From NCBI RefSeq assembly GCF_018263905.1, contig NZ_JAAFZU010000009.1:22903-86902 (forward strand): 64,000 nt of DNA, written 5' to 3'. A program made the position numbers and the translations under genes. Shown piece by piece: positions 17,604-26,084 of the stretch. The first letter of the stretch is position 1. Every line of letters begins with the position of its first letter. Below the pieces are notes generated by a model, which had not been told where the DNA came from, did not search any database, and saw only the letters and a list, made by a program, of their open reading frames with translations. This DNA is from Loktanella sp. SALINAS62 (GTDB lineage: Bacteria > Pseudomonadota > Alphaproteobacteria > Rhodobacterales > Rhodobacteraceae).

Positions 17604-18731
17604 TCAATTTGTCAGGCGCAGCGTGGCAGAGGCCAACCCGATGACCGTGGCCGCAGCCCCCAGCGGGCTTTCGGTGGCATAGACCAGATCGCCGTTCTGC
17701 ACCTGGAATTTCCCCGCGCTGAACAGCCCGTCCGCCGTGGTCAGATCGATGGTGAACACCACCCGTTCCTGCGGCGGACCGGCAGCGCTGACAGGGCCCT
17801 GCACGGTCGCAGATGCCGGATACTCGCGCAGGATAAGAATGGCCTGCGGGTTGGCACGCAGATCGTTCACGCCGCCCACGATGGCCAGCGCATCCAGTGC
17901 CGTGACCTGATCCTTGGGAAAGACGTGCAGCGATTCCGCCGTGGTCGCCCCCAGCGACAGGAAATAGCGTTCTTCGGGTTCGATCAGCACCCGGTCGCCG
18001 CCCTGCACCACGGTATCCAGTGCGGGATCGTCGAACAGGCGGTTCAGCCCGATGCCATAGGACCGGTTGCCGCGGAACAGACGCACCTGCGGATTGGGCA
18101 ACGTATCGTTCACGCCGCCCCCCGTGGCGATCAGGGTCAGCAGGCTGACATTGCGGTCGGGCAGCGGATAGACGCCGGGGGCACGGACACCCGCCACCAG
18201 ATTGGCGGTATTGGCGCGGCCCGGTTCGACCCGCAGTTGGACCTGTGCGGACGGCACGGTATCAACCAGCATTTCCTGAATGCGCGTGCGCGCGGTATCG
18301 GGGGCCATGCCGCTGACACGCATGGTGCCTACGAACGGCAGGAAAATGCGCCCGTCGGTCCCGACGGTGACGTTCTGCAACTGCGCGACCCGCTGGCCGG
18401 GGGCGGTCAGCAGTGAATTTTCTTCGGCGTCCCAGATCGTGATGGACAGGGTGTCGCCTGCGGTGATGATGCTGCTTTGCGGCTGCGCCTGATTGGCAAT
18501 CCACGGCAGACGTTCGGTATTGTTTGACGGCCAGGCCTGCAGCACCGGCAGACTGTTACGCGTCACGCTGAAGACGGAAAAATCATAGACCGGGGCACCA
18601 TCGACCTCCACCACGGGCGTGTCACGGGCGGCCAGCACTTCGGACTGGAAACCGGCCCCGCGCGGCGCGTTGCAGGCCGCAAGACCGGCGCACAGCACCG
18701 TCATCACAGCCGCGCGAATGATGGCATTCAT
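17604..18731 (-). CDS. Polysaccharide export outer-membrane lipoprotein (Wza/KpsD family)
   Basis: A 375-residue polysaccharide export protein (Poly_export plus SLBB domains) forming the outer-membrane or periplasmic channel of the capsule exporter. The start at 18731 gives a lipoprotein signal peptide ending in the lipobox LCAGLAAC (Cys about 20). The Poly_export domain contains GDTLSITIWDAEENSLL and VGTDGRIFLPFVGTMRVSG; SLBB-type segments follow (VRAPGVYPLPDRNVSLLTLI and a second around FPKDQVTALDALAIVGGVND). It is divergent from glf, with a 201-bp intergenic region likely to contain both promoters. It acts with KpsM, KpsE and KpsT. Confidence 0.92.
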   Translation of the reverse strand: MNAIIRAAVMTVLCAGLAACNAPRGAGFQSEVLAARDTPVVEVDGAPVYDFSVFSVTRNSLPVLQAWPSNNTERLPWIANQAQPQSSIITAGDTLSITIWDAEENSLLTAPGQRVAQLQNVTVGTDGRIFLPFVGTMRVSGMAPDTARTRIQEMLVDTVPSAQVQLRVEPGRANTANLVAGVRAPGVYPLPDRNVSLLTLIATGGGVNDTLPNPQVRLFRGNRSYGIGLNRLFDDPALDTVVQGGDRVLIEPEERYFLSLGATTAESLHVFPKDQVTALDALAIVGGVNDLRANPQAILILREYPASATVQGPVSAAGPPQERVVFTIDLTTADGLFSAGKFQVQNGDLVYATESPLGAAATVIGLASATLRLTN

Positions 18732-18932
18732 GGCAGTCTCCCCTTGTCCGCCCGGATACCCCCCGGGGGAGTCGGCGCCGATGCAGTCCGGCGCAAAATA
18801 CAAGCCTGCCCCACAGGGTCAATCGCCCATTGGCCGGGCCGGGGTTTCCCACCGTGTTCCGTGCCCTTTACCCCACAACCAAAATAAAGCTAAAAGCAGC
18901 CCGGTAAATAGCCGCCCACGGGTGTACAGATA

Positions 18933-20075
18933 ATGAGACTGATCATGGTTGGAGCAGGGTTTTCGGGGGCCGTCGTCGCGCGCAAGCTGGCAGAGGCGGG
19001 GCACGCCTGCACCGTCGTCGATGCCCGCCCCCATGTCGCAGGCAACTGCCACACCGCGCGCGATCCCGAAACAGGCGTGATGGTCCATACCTACGGCCCG
19101 CATATATTTCACACCGGTGACGATGAGGTGTGGGACTACGTGCAGCAATTCGGCACATTCGTGCCCTACAAGAACCGGGTGAAATCCGCCCACAAGGGTC
19201 AGGTCTATACCCTGCCCGTCAACCTGCACACGATGAACCAGTTCTTCGGCACCGCCCTGCGCCCCGACGAGATGCGCGCCCACGTGGCGACCCTGACCGC
19301 CGATATTGCGGAACCCCAATCCTTTGAAGATCAGGCGCTCGCCTTTGTCGGACCCGATTTGTATGAGGCGTTTTTCAAGGGATATACCGAAAAACAATGG
19401 GGCACCTCGCCCGCCAATCTGCCCGCCTCGATCCTGAAACGCCTGCCGCTGCGGTTCAACTATGACGACAATTATTTCGCCCATCCATATCAGGGCATGC
19501 CTGTAGATGGCTACACCGCACTGGTGGAAAACATCCTCGATCATCCGTTGATTACCGTCCAGTTAGAGACTGTTTTCGACCCTGAAACCGCTGGCGACTG
19601 GGATCATGTCTTCTGGTCCGGCCCATTGGACGGGTTCTTTGGCTACGATCAGGGTCGGCTGGGCTATCGCACGCTGGATTTCGAAGCCTTCCGCGCCGAA
19701 GGCGACTGGCAGGGCTGTGCGGTGATGAACCATCCCGACCCCGATGTGCCGTTCACGCGCATTACCGAACACAAGCATTTCTCGCCTTGGGAAAATCACG
19801 ATAAAACAGTGCTCTACCGCGAATATGCCCGCCCCTGCGGGCCCGATGACACACCCTATTACCCGATCCGGCTGGTCGAGGAAAAAGCCCTGCTGACCGA
19901 TTACGTCGAACGGGCCAAAACAGTGTCTAACGTGACCTTTATGGGCCGTCTGGGCACCTATCGCTATCTGGATATGGATGTCACGATCCGCGAGGCGCTG
20001 GACACCGCCGACGCCTTTCTAGCCGCTCATGCCGCAGGTGCGCCAGCACCGCTGTTTTCCCAGTCGCCACTGTGA
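18933..20075 (+). CDS. glf: UDP-galactopyranose mutase
   Basis: A 380-residue flavoenzyme converting UDP-galactopyranose to UDP-galactofuranose, the donor for galactofuranose in surface glycans. It has an FAD dinucleotide-binding motif at the N-terminus (MVGAGFSGAVVARKLAEAGH), then YGPHIFHTGDDEVWDYV, the EKQWGTSP loop and LPLRFNYDDNYF with the conserved substrate-binding residues. The length is normal. It is the first gene of the plus-strand run glf-GT2-kpsE-kpsT; its TGA overlaps the GTG of the next gene. A galactofuranose-like sugar ABC permease at the left edge of the window may be a thematic link. Confidence 0.95.
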   Translation: MRLIMVGAGFSGAVVARKLAEAGHACTVVDARPHVAGNCHTARDPETGVMVHTYGPHIFHTGDDEVWDYVQQFGTFVPYKNRVKSAHKGQVYTLPVNLHTMNQFFGTALRPDEMRAHVATLTADIAEPQSFEDQALAFVGPDLYEAFFKGYTEKQWGTSPANLPASILKRLPLRFNYDDNYFAHPYQGMPVDGYTALVENILDHPLITVQLETVFDPETAGDWDHVFWSGPLDGFFGYDQGRLGYRTLDFEAFRAEGDWQGCAVMNHPDPDVPFTRITEHKHFSPWENHDKTVLYREYARPCGPDDTPYYPIRLVEEKALLTDYVERAKTVSNVTFMGRLGTYRYLDMDVTIREALDTADAFLAAHAAGAPAPLFSQSPL

Positions 20076-21061
20076 AACTCTGCGCCGTTGTCGTCACCTT
20101 CAACCGGCTCGACGAACTCAAGATCACCCTGACCCGTCTGCTGGCCGAAGACCTCGACCATATCGTTGTCGTCGACAATGCCTGCACCGATGCGACCCCG
20201 GACTGGCTGCCGGGTCAGGCCAGTGACCGGGTGCATGTGATCCGGCTGAACGACAACACCGGCGGTGCCGGGGGTTTTGAGGCTGGCATGGCCCATGCCC
20301 GTGACGTGCTGAACCCCGACTGGGTCGTGCTGATGGATGACGACGCCCGCCCGGCCCCGGGTGCGCTGGCGGTGTTTCGCCGCGAAACACCCACGTTGGA
20401 ATCTGATTTCCCCCGCCTTGGCTGTATCGCCGCGGCGGTGTTCTACCCCAACGGCAGCTTGTGCGAAATGAACCGACCGTCGCGCAACCCGTTCTGGAAC
20501 GCGGGCCTGTTCGCCAAGACGCTGGTGATGGGATCGCGCACCGGGTTTCATGTGGACGACGCGGCCTTTGCCCCCGACGCCCCTGCCCTGCCGCTCGATG
20601 TGGCGTCCTTTGTCGGCTATTTCGTGCACCGTGATGCAATCGCCCAGATCGGCCTGCCCGAGGGCGGATTGTTCATCTACGGCGATGACGTGCTGTATTC
20701 CCTGCGCCTGCGCCGCGCGGGGTTCACCATGGCGCTGCTGCCGTCGGTGCGATTCGAACACGACTGCGGCACCTTGGGCGAAGGCTTTGTCTATCGTCCG
20801 CTGTGGAAAATCTATTACCATTGCCGCAACGGCGTCAGCATCGCGCGGCAGGCGGCAGGCCCGATCGTATTTCCCGCAGCATTGGCCTATTACACGGTCA
20901 TGTGGTGGCGCCGGGGCCGTCATACACAGGGACTGGAACGCCGGACCTACTATCGCCTGATGCGGATGGGCCTGCGCGACGGGCTACTGCGCCGCCGGGG
21001 TCGCTGTGATCCTGCACACGCTCTTGCGAGGGCCGCTGACAAACCCGTGCAAGCGGCGTAA
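20072..21061 (+). CDS. GT2-family glycosyltransferase, probably galactofuranosyl/rhamnosyl type
   Basis: A 329-residue GT-A fold transferase. The GTG start overlaps the glf stop (GTGA). Motifs are VVVTFNRLDELKITLTRLLA, VVDNACTDATPDWL, NTGGAGGFEAGM and the DxD-like metal site LMDDDARP, the pattern of GlfT/WbbL-like GT2 enzymes that use furanose or rhamnose donors. Coupling to glf suggests that it uses UDP-galactofuranose. There is a later ED/EH-type base region (GDDVLYSLRLRRAGF) and no membrane segment that would make it a synthase. Confidence 0.88.
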   Translation: MKLCAVVVTFNRLDELKITLTRLLAEDLDHIVVVDNACTDATPDWLPGQASDRVHVIRLNDNTGGAGGFEAGMAHARDVLNPDWVVLMDDDARPAPGALAVFRRETPTLESDFPRLGCIAAAVFYPNGSLCEMNRPSRNPFWNAGLFAKTLVMGSRTGFHVDDAAFAPDAPALPLDVASFVGYFVHRDAIAQIGLPEGGLFIYGDDVLYSLRLRRAGFTMALLPSVRFEHDCGTLGEGFVYRPLWKIYYHCRNGVSIARQAAGPIVFPAALAYYTVMWWRRGRHTQGLERRTYYRLMRMGLRDGLLRRRGRCDPAHALARAADKPVQAA

Positions 21062-21092
21062 CAAGGCCCCAGCAGAAAAGGCCACGCCACAG

Positions 21093-22403
21093 ATGACCGA
21101 CACCCCAAAGACTCCGGATACTCCGCAGACGTCAACACCGACGCCCGCGACACAACCAGCAGCCGACACACCTGCGCCCAATACGGGCGCGCCCGCGACG
21201 GACACATCCACCCCAGCCGCAGCACCGCCGCCGCCAAAGAAACCCGCCCGGCCCATCAAACCGGTGGCCCGTCCCGCGCAGGCGAAACCGCGGCACTGGG
21301 GATTGCTAGCGGCCTTTGTGCTGATCGTCATACTGCCCGCAGCGCTCAGTGCGTTTTACCTGTGGACCCGTGCGGCGGACCAATACGCATCAACCGTGGG
21401 CTTCACCGTCCGCACAGAAGAAGCAGCAACCCCCGCCGACATGCTCAGCGGTCTGGGGGGCGGTCTGGCAGGCGGCGGTCCGGCCAGCCGCGAAACCGAT
21501 ATCCTTTATGAATTCATCCGCAGTCAGGAAATGGTCCGCCGGGTGGACGATGCGATGGACCTGCGGACGCTGTATTCAGCACACAGCGACACGGACCCGC
21601 TGCTGTCCTTTGACCCCCAAGGTGCGACGATCGAGGATCTGACCGATTACTGGCAGCGCATGGTGCGGATTTCCTACGACAGCACCTCTGGCCTGATGGA
21701 ACTGCTGGTGCTGGCGTTTAATCCCGCCGATGCCACCCGCATCGCAGAGGAAATATTTGAACAAAGCAGCACCTTGATCAACCAGCTGTCACAGATCGCC
21801 CGCGACGACGCCACCCGCTATGCCCAAGAGGATCTGCTGGTCGCCGTCGACCGGCTGAAATACGTCCGCGAAGCGCTGACGAAATTCCGCCTGCAAAACC
21901 AGATCGTCGATCTGAATGCCGATATTCAGGGCCAGATGGGTCTGTTGAACACACTGCAGGCGCAACAGGCTGCGGCCCTGATCGAATACGACCTGATTTC
22001 CGAAACCGCCAACGCCTCTGACCCGCGCGTGGCACAGGCCCGCCGCCGGTTGGAAGTTATTGAATCGCGTATCGCAGAGGAACGCCGCAAGTTCGGGTCC
22101 GGCAACCGATCCACCGATCCCGAAGGTGTCGAATACGCTGAAACAGTCGCTGAATTCGAACGCCTGTCCGTTGATCGCGAATACGCAGAAAACGCTTACG
22201 CGCTGGCCCTCAGCGCCTTTGACGTGGCGCGCGGCGAAGCGAACCGGCAAAGCTTTTACCTGGCACCCTACATCACGCCGACGCTGGCGGAAAAATCTCA
22301 GTATCCACAACGCTGGCTGATCCTGGGACTGGTGGGGATGTTCAGCTTTCTGATCTGGGCCATCGCCAGCCTGATCTACTATGCGCTGCGCGATCGCAAA
22401 TGA
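21093..22403 (+). CDS. kpsE: Capsule export inner-membrane protein (KpsE/CtrB, polysaccharide co-polymerase family)
   Basis: A 436-residue PCP-3 type protein bridging the inner-membrane exporter and the outer-membrane channel. The start at 21093 gives an unusually long cytoplasmic Pro/Thr/Ala-rich tail (residues 1-65), then a membrane helix (LLAAFVLIVILPAALSAFYL), a Wzz-like periplasmic part with a coiled coil (about 230-330) and a C-terminal helix (WLILGLVGMFSFLIWAIASL). The RETDILYEFIRSQEMVRRVD and YIPTLAEKSQYPQRW-like (here YITPTLAEKSQYPQRW) segments are KpsE hallmarks. It overlaps kpsT by 4 nt. Confidence 0.92.
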   Translation: MTDTPKTPDTPQTSTPTPATQPAADTPAPNTGAPATDTSTPAAAPPPPKKPARPIKPVARPAQAKPRHWGLLAAFVLIVILPAALSAFYLWTRAADQYASTVGFTVRTEEAATPADMLSGLGGGLAGGGPASRETDILYEFIRSQEMVRRVDDAMDLRTLYSAHSDTDPLLSFDPQGATIEDLTDYWQRMVRISYDSTSGLMELLVLAFNPADATRIAEEIFEQSSTLINQLSQIARDDATRYAQEDLLVAVDRLKYVREALTKFRLQNQIVDLNADIQGQMGLLNTLQAQQAAALIEYDLISETANASDPRVAQARRRLEVIESRIAEERRKFGSGNRSTDPEGVEYAETVAEFERLSVDREYAENAYALALSAFDVARGEANRQSFYLAPYITPTLAEKSQYPQRWLILGLVGMFSFLIWAIASLIYYALRDRK

Positions 22404-23068
22404 TCCGGTTCGAAAACGTCACCAAGACCTTCTGGACCCCCGGCGGGCGCAAGACGATCTTTGAAAACGCCAACGTGACCTTTCCAAAGGGACGGTCCGT
22501 TGGGCTCTTGGGGCGCAACGGCGCGGGCAAGACCACCCTGATGAGCATGATCGGCGGGTCGATCAGTGCCGACAGCGGCATCATCCACAAGACCGGATCG
22601 ATCAGCTGGACCGTGGGCTTCGCCGGCAGCTTCAACCGACTGATGACCGGGGCGCAGAATACAAAATTCGTGGCCCGCATCTATGGTGTGGACACCGATG
22701 AACTGGTCGAATTCGTCAAGGATTTCGCCGAATTGGGGCCGCATTTTTACGCCCCCATCCAAAGCTATTCATCCGGCATGAGATCGCGTCTGGCGTTCGG
22801 CATTTCCATCGGCATCCCCTTTGACACCTATCTAGTGGACGAGGTGACATCCGTGGGTGACGCCGCGTTCAAACGCAAAAGCCGGGCCGCGTTCATGGAT
22901 CGGATGGAAACGGCGGGCGCCATCGTGGTGACCCATTCGATGGCGCAGATCGCGAAACTGTGCGACTCCGGTGTCGTGCTGGAAAACGGGCAGTTGACCT
23001 ATTTCGACGATATTCAGGACGCCATTGCGCAGCACCATATCAACATGGGATCGACAGAGGACGAATGA
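22400..23068 (+). CDS. kpsT: Capsular polysaccharide ABC exporter, ATP-binding protein
   Basis: A 222-residue ATPase driving capsule export with KpsM. Walker A is GLLGRNGAGKTTLMSMIGG (residues about 35-53), the signature is YSSGMRSRLAFGISIG, Walker B with its catalytic Glu is TYLVDEVTSVGD, and the switch His lies in VVTHSMAQI. The length and the C-terminal YFDDIQDAIAQHH match KpsT/CtrD. The ATG overlaps the kpsE stop. It closes the glf-GT2-kpsE-kpsT operon, ending 50 bp before the convergent parB. Confidence 0.95.
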   Translation: MIRFENVTKTFWTPGGRKTIFENANVTFPKGRSVGLLGRNGAGKTTLMSMIGGSISADSGIIHKTGSISWTVGFAGSFNRLMTGAQNTKFVARIYGVDTDELVEFVKDFAELGPHFYAPIQSYSSGMRSRLAFGISIGIPFDTYLVDEVTSVGDAAFKRKSRAAFMDRMETAGAIVVTHSMAQIAKLCDSGVVLENGQLTYFDDIQDAIAQHHINMGSTEDE

Positions 23069-23117
23069 TCCTGTCGCGCTGCGAAACAGAACCTATCCAT
23101 AATCTTCGAGCCTGAAA

Positions 23118-24149
23118 TCAGGCGCGATCCAGATCCCGCAGCGCCTGCAACATCCGCGTTACGAAAGCCCGGTTTTGCAATGCGGCTCCCGTCAGACGGA
23201 TGTTGCCGTCCTTTTCCACCCGGTATTCCAGACCGTCGCACAGTGTTTCGCGCAGCGACGGTAATTTGGGCCGGTCTGCCGGGGTGAACGGCGGGGCAGG
23301 GGTGGTGGCGGGCGCCATGATCGTATCGGTGATGATCCGCGCTTCTTGTGCAGCGTCACGGGCCGGTTCGCGTGACAGCGCATCGGCCAGACGATCCGTC
23401 AGCGCGGGGTCTGCGTCCAGCGCCTGCGCCAATGCCAGTCCGGACCGTTCCGTCAGGTCCGTCGGGTGACGTAGAACAGGGTCTAACGCGCGCACCAGAC
23501 CCACAAAGTTGCCGATCTTGGATCGCTTTGACCGGGACACGGATGCGAACAGTTGGGCCAGCGCCACGCGGTCCGATCCGAACACACCCTTGTCCACCGA
23601 CCGCGCCACGATCCGGGCCCGCTCGTAGAACGACAATCCGACACGGATCTCGTTTTCTTCGACCATCGCGACATAGGCATCGGCAGCGTCCGACGGGGTG
23701 CGCACAATGGCCAGGATCGTCTCGAACGCTGGGTCTTTGGTGTCGAACATCAGGTCGCGCAACGCCCCCAGACGCCGCCAGCCAGAGATCAGGCCAAAAC
23801 GTCCGCCCTCCAGCGCCACCACCTCGATCGCGGTCTGCTGGCCCCGTTCGCGGATACTGTCCTTGAGCACCGTCATTTCGTCGGCGTCCGCCGCGATCCG
23901 GTCGCGCACCAGATGATCCGCGTCGATCAGATGCAGCGGCAGACGCTGGATCAGCCGGCCTTCGTTACGGGCGACGGTCAGGGTCTGTGCGACCTCTGCC
24001 AATGCGGCGGATGAGGCGGCGTCCTGGGCCACATCCGCGATCGGCACACGTCCACCGGACAGGCCACGCGGCATCGCGGTTTTGGTTTCCGGCGCGGGTG
24101 CCAGTGGATTGCGGGTCGGTTCCGGTGTCAGACGTTTACGTTTGGCCAT
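23118..24149 (-). CDS. parB: Plasmid partitioning protein, ParB/RepB family
   Basis: A 343-residue centromere-binding protein. The N-terminal ParB/Srx domain has IDADHLVRDRIAADADEM, LKDSIRERGQQTAIEV and the box FGLISGWRRLGAL; the helix-turn-helix region follows (NEIRVGLSFYERARIVARSV) with a second DNA-binding element (LFASVSRSKRSKIGN). The C-terminal part is the dimerisation region of the RepB type (LEYRVEKDGNIRLTG). It lies 132 nt downstream of parA with a palindromic site in the gap, as in parABS modules. It secures inheritance of this replicon. Confidence 0.93.
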   Translation of the reverse strand: MAKRKRLTPEPTRNPLAPAPETKTAMPRGLSGGRVPIADVAQDAASSAALAEVAQTLTVARNEGRLIQRLPLHLIDADHLVRDRIAADADEMTVLKDSIRERGQQTAIEVVALEGGRFGLISGWRRLGALRDLMFDTKDPAFETILAIVRTPSDAADAYVAMVEENEIRVGLSFYERARIVARSVDKGVFGSDRVALAQLFASVSRSKRSKIGNFVGLVRALDPVLRHPTDLTERSGLALAQALDADPALTDRLADALSREPARDAAQEARIITDTIMAPATTPAPPFTPADRPKLPSLRETLCDGLEYRVEKDGNIRLTGAALQNRAFVTRMLQALRDLDRA

Positions 24150-24244
24150 GCTGTGCCTCCTTGCGGATCGGACATTGGGGCAGGGCGGTTAACGCCTTTT
24201 GCACGCTGCGCGCGGTGCCGCCAAAATTATATGTCGATTCATTG

Positions 24245-24264
24245 ATGTTTCGCATGCGAAACAT
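24245..24264. repeat. Perfect 20-bp palindrome between parA and parB (parS candidate)
   Basis: ATGTTTCGCATGCGAAACAT is fully self-complementary over 20 bases. It lies in the 132-nt parA-parB gap and is the strongest palindrome noticed in the replication region. ParB-type proteins bind palindromes of this size and GC/AT pattern, so it is the best candidate centromere. Single half-copies (ATGTTTCGC) occur inside parA near 24389 and 25060, which may be secondary contacts or chance. Confidence 0.75.
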
Positions 24265-24276
24265 ATTATGTAATAT
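24263..24276. repeat. AT-rich inverted repeat next to the parS candidate
   Basis: ATATTA-TG-TAATAT, with 6-bp arms around a 2-nt centre, overlaps the last two bases of the 20-bp palindrome. It lies just downstream of the parA stop in transcription order. It could be a spreading or IHF-like contact beside parS, or an operator for parB. It has no T-tract and so is unlikely to be a terminator. Confidence 0.45.
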
Positions 24277-24281
24277 AGCGA

Positions 24282-25664
24282 TCACTCGGCAGCGGCCTGT
24301 TGGGCCAGCTCGTCACGCCGCCAGGCCCCCAGCAACAGGGTCTTGAACGCGGCATAGGTGGCATCGAATGTCTCGCGCCCGCGGGCATATGTTTCGCGGT
24401 TGAAATCGCGGTAATCGGCTTCGTAGATGCCTTGCACCTGTTCACCGGCTTGCCCGATCAGGGCTGTAAAATCCTGTCGGTGTGGCGACAGCGTCTTGCC
24501 CAGATAGGCCTGCATCAGACCCGCCATTTCGGTCTGCTGTCCCGCATCGAACCGGGTCACGACGGCACGGACCGCATCCCACTGGAACGCCATTTCTTCA
24601 CGGCCAAGCGCGCGGGCGGCCAGATTTTCGCCGTCCTCGATCGACTGGAACGTGGTGTGCAGCATGTCGAAAAACCGGCCTGTGGAATCGAATTCCAGAA
24701 AGCTGGCCCCGACAGGCACCAGCAGGATGTCGGCCGCGGCCAGCCCGTTGATCGTCAAATACCCCAGTGCGGGGGGCGTATCGATAAAGATCACATCGTA
24801 TTCGTCCAGGATCCCGTCGGCATCCAGCGTATCGGTCAGCGCGTCCCACAGTTTCCAGCCGCGTCCCTGCATCCGCCAGACCGGCACCTGAAATTCCGCC
24901 CAATACAGGTTGAGCTGTGCGCCGATCAGGTCGATGTTGGGCCAGTGGGTTTTCTGGACCAGCGATTGCGCGGTGACCCCCAAGGCTTCGGTCAGGGTGT
25001 CGTCCAGCGGCACGGGGGCATCGCCGCGATCCAGTCGCCGCTGGTTGTCGGTTTGCAGATGTTTCGCATAGTGCCGCGCCAGCAGCGGAAACACCGTCTG
25101 CCATTCGTCGTCGACCTTGCCGCCGAACACCGATGTCATCGACGCCTGACTGTCCAGATCGATCACCAGCACCCGGTAACCATCGAGTGCCGCCGACATC
25201 GCCAGATGCGCCGCCGTGCTGGTCTTGCCGACCCCACCCTTGAAGTTCGCGACCGCCACCATTTTGGCGGGCAGCCCCTTGGGCCGGTAGGGGACGTATT
25301 CCTTGGCCTTGGAACCTTCGCGTCCGAAAAAGGCGCGCAGGCGCAGCACCTCGTCCAGGGTGAACCACTTGGCCCCGGCGGCGGTTTCGGACCGGCCCTG
25401 CGGCAGGTCGGGGTTCTGTTTCAGCACGCGCCGGAAATGCGCCTGTGCGACGGGGATCAGATAGCGGGTGATTTCCCAGGTCGAGAACAGACGCAGATGC
25501 CGCCGCCCGTCTTCGGCCAACCCACGGCTGGCCAGATCGTCACGCCCTTCACGGGCGGCCCCGGCGATGGCCGCAAACCCGGTGGTGGTGACGGGGCCGT
25601 CCAGATCGGCATGGGCCTGATCGGGGTTGATCCTGAAATACGGTGGAAGCTCGTTGCTGCTCAT
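24282..25664 (-). CDS. parA: Plasmid partitioning ATPase, ParA/RepA family
   Basis: A 460-residue type Ia ParA. The start at 25664 (MSSNELPPYFRINPDQAHAD) is preferred over the longer frame. The N-terminal about 110 residues carry a MerR/HTH-like region (FTLDEVLRLRAFFGREGSKA) used for autoregulation. The deviant Walker A is NFKGGVGKTSTAAHLAMSAA, followed by VLVIDLDSQASMTSVFGG (A' motif) and the Walker B region VIFIDTPPALGYLTINGL. The length matches the ParA of alphaproteobacterial repABC and RepA-type plasmids. It is divergent from the replication initiator at 26085 across the origin region. Confidence 0.93.
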   Translation of the reverse strand: MSSNELPPYFRINPDQAHADLDGPVTTTGFAAIAGAAREGRDDLASRGLAEDGRRHLRLFSTWEITRYLIPVAQAHFRRVLKQNPDLPQGRSETAAGAKWFTLDEVLRLRAFFGREGSKAKEYVPYRPKGLPAKMVAVANFKGGVGKTSTAAHLAMSAALDGYRVLVIDLDSQASMTSVFGGKVDDEWQTVFPLLARHYAKHLQTDNQRRLDRGDAPVPLDDTLTEALGVTAQSLVQKTHWPNIDLIGAQLNLYWAEFQVPVWRMQGRGWKLWDALTDTLDADGILDEYDVIFIDTPPALGYLTINGLAAADILLVPVGASFLEFDSTGRFFDMLHTTFQSIEDGENLAARALGREEMAFQWDAVRAVVTRFDAGQQTEMAGLMQAYLGKTLSPHRQDFTALIGQAGEQVQGIYEADYRDFNRETYARGRETFDATYAAFKTLLLGAWRRDELAQQAAAE

Positions 25665-25687
25665 GTCTTTGATCCCTCTGGCGGCCT

Positions 25688-25751
25688 TATGTGCGGCCTT
25701 TGGTTCAATATACGCAAAAACCGCGCACATGGAAGAAAAGGTTGCACATGG
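25688..25751 (-). promoter_or_regulatory. Candidate parA promoter/operator with GCACATGG repeats
   Basis: GCACATGG occurs at 25725-25732 and 25744-25751, 19 bp apart, and the inverted core ATGTGC lies at 25688-25693. A minus-strand -10-like TATATT sits at 25712-25707, between the repeats and the parA start. ParA proteins of this type repress their own operon, so these repeats are plausible operator sites. The -35 element is weak, and promoter strength cannot be judged. Confidence 0.4.
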
Positions 25752-25918
25752 CGTACTTTTTCCCAGCAATTCAAGGGGGATGCAGCAGGGCTACCACGTT
25801 TTTTGAGGCGTTCCAAAAAAAAAGCGTTGTTAAATTCTGTTAGATCATCGTTATGGGATCAAGGTTGTTCGTCAAATAGCTGATTTTGAACGCGGAAATG
25901 CGTCACCAAAACACCAGT

Positions 25919-26036
25919 GCGACTCTGATACCCCGATGGGGCGAATCTGAAACCCCGCTGCCGCGACTCTGATCCGACGTTCACGGGCGTTTACAGCGGG
26001 CTGTGGATAACTTTAGGGTGTCACTGAAACCCCGAA
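25919..26036 (+). repeat. Iteron-like direct repeats
   Basis: Three 19-bp units start at 25919, 25941 and 25963, a strict 22-bp period, with shared pattern GCGA-TCTGA-ACCCCG. A fourth, more diverged copy (CTGAAACCCCGAA) occupies about 26018-26036. All point toward the initiator gene. The period of two helical turns puts the copies on one face of the DNA, as for initiator-binding iterons. Confidence 0.7.
26002..26010 (-). promoter_or_regulatory. DnaA box
   Basis: TGTGGATAA on the plus strand is a perfect match to the consensus TTATCCACA on the minus strand. It lies between iteron copies 3 and 4 upstream of the initiator gene, where host DnaA commonly assists plasmid initiators. Confidence 0.7.
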
Positions 26037-26084
26037 GCGGGATTCTCCGGCAACGACCGGAAAAGCAGGACAGGCAAAAGACCC

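Larger units (their letters stand above)
25665..26084. other. Replication origin region between parA and the replication initiator
   Basis: A 420-bp non-coding divergent region. From left to right it contains the parA control repeats, an AT-rich tract (about 25797-25855, including a nine-A run), iteron-like direct repeats (25919-26036) and a perfect DnaA box (26002-26010), ending at the initiator's ribosome binding site. Iterons, a DnaA box and an AT-rich tract next to an initiator gene are the normal composition of a theta-type plasmid origin. Unwinding and initiation here are inferred. Confidence 0.75.

Noticed and set aside
23110-23123. GCCTGA-AA-TCAGGC stem at the kpsT/parB convergent ends as a terminator
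   Set aside because: The loop is only 2 nt and there is no T-run on either side; it includes the parB stop codon and is probably fortuitous.
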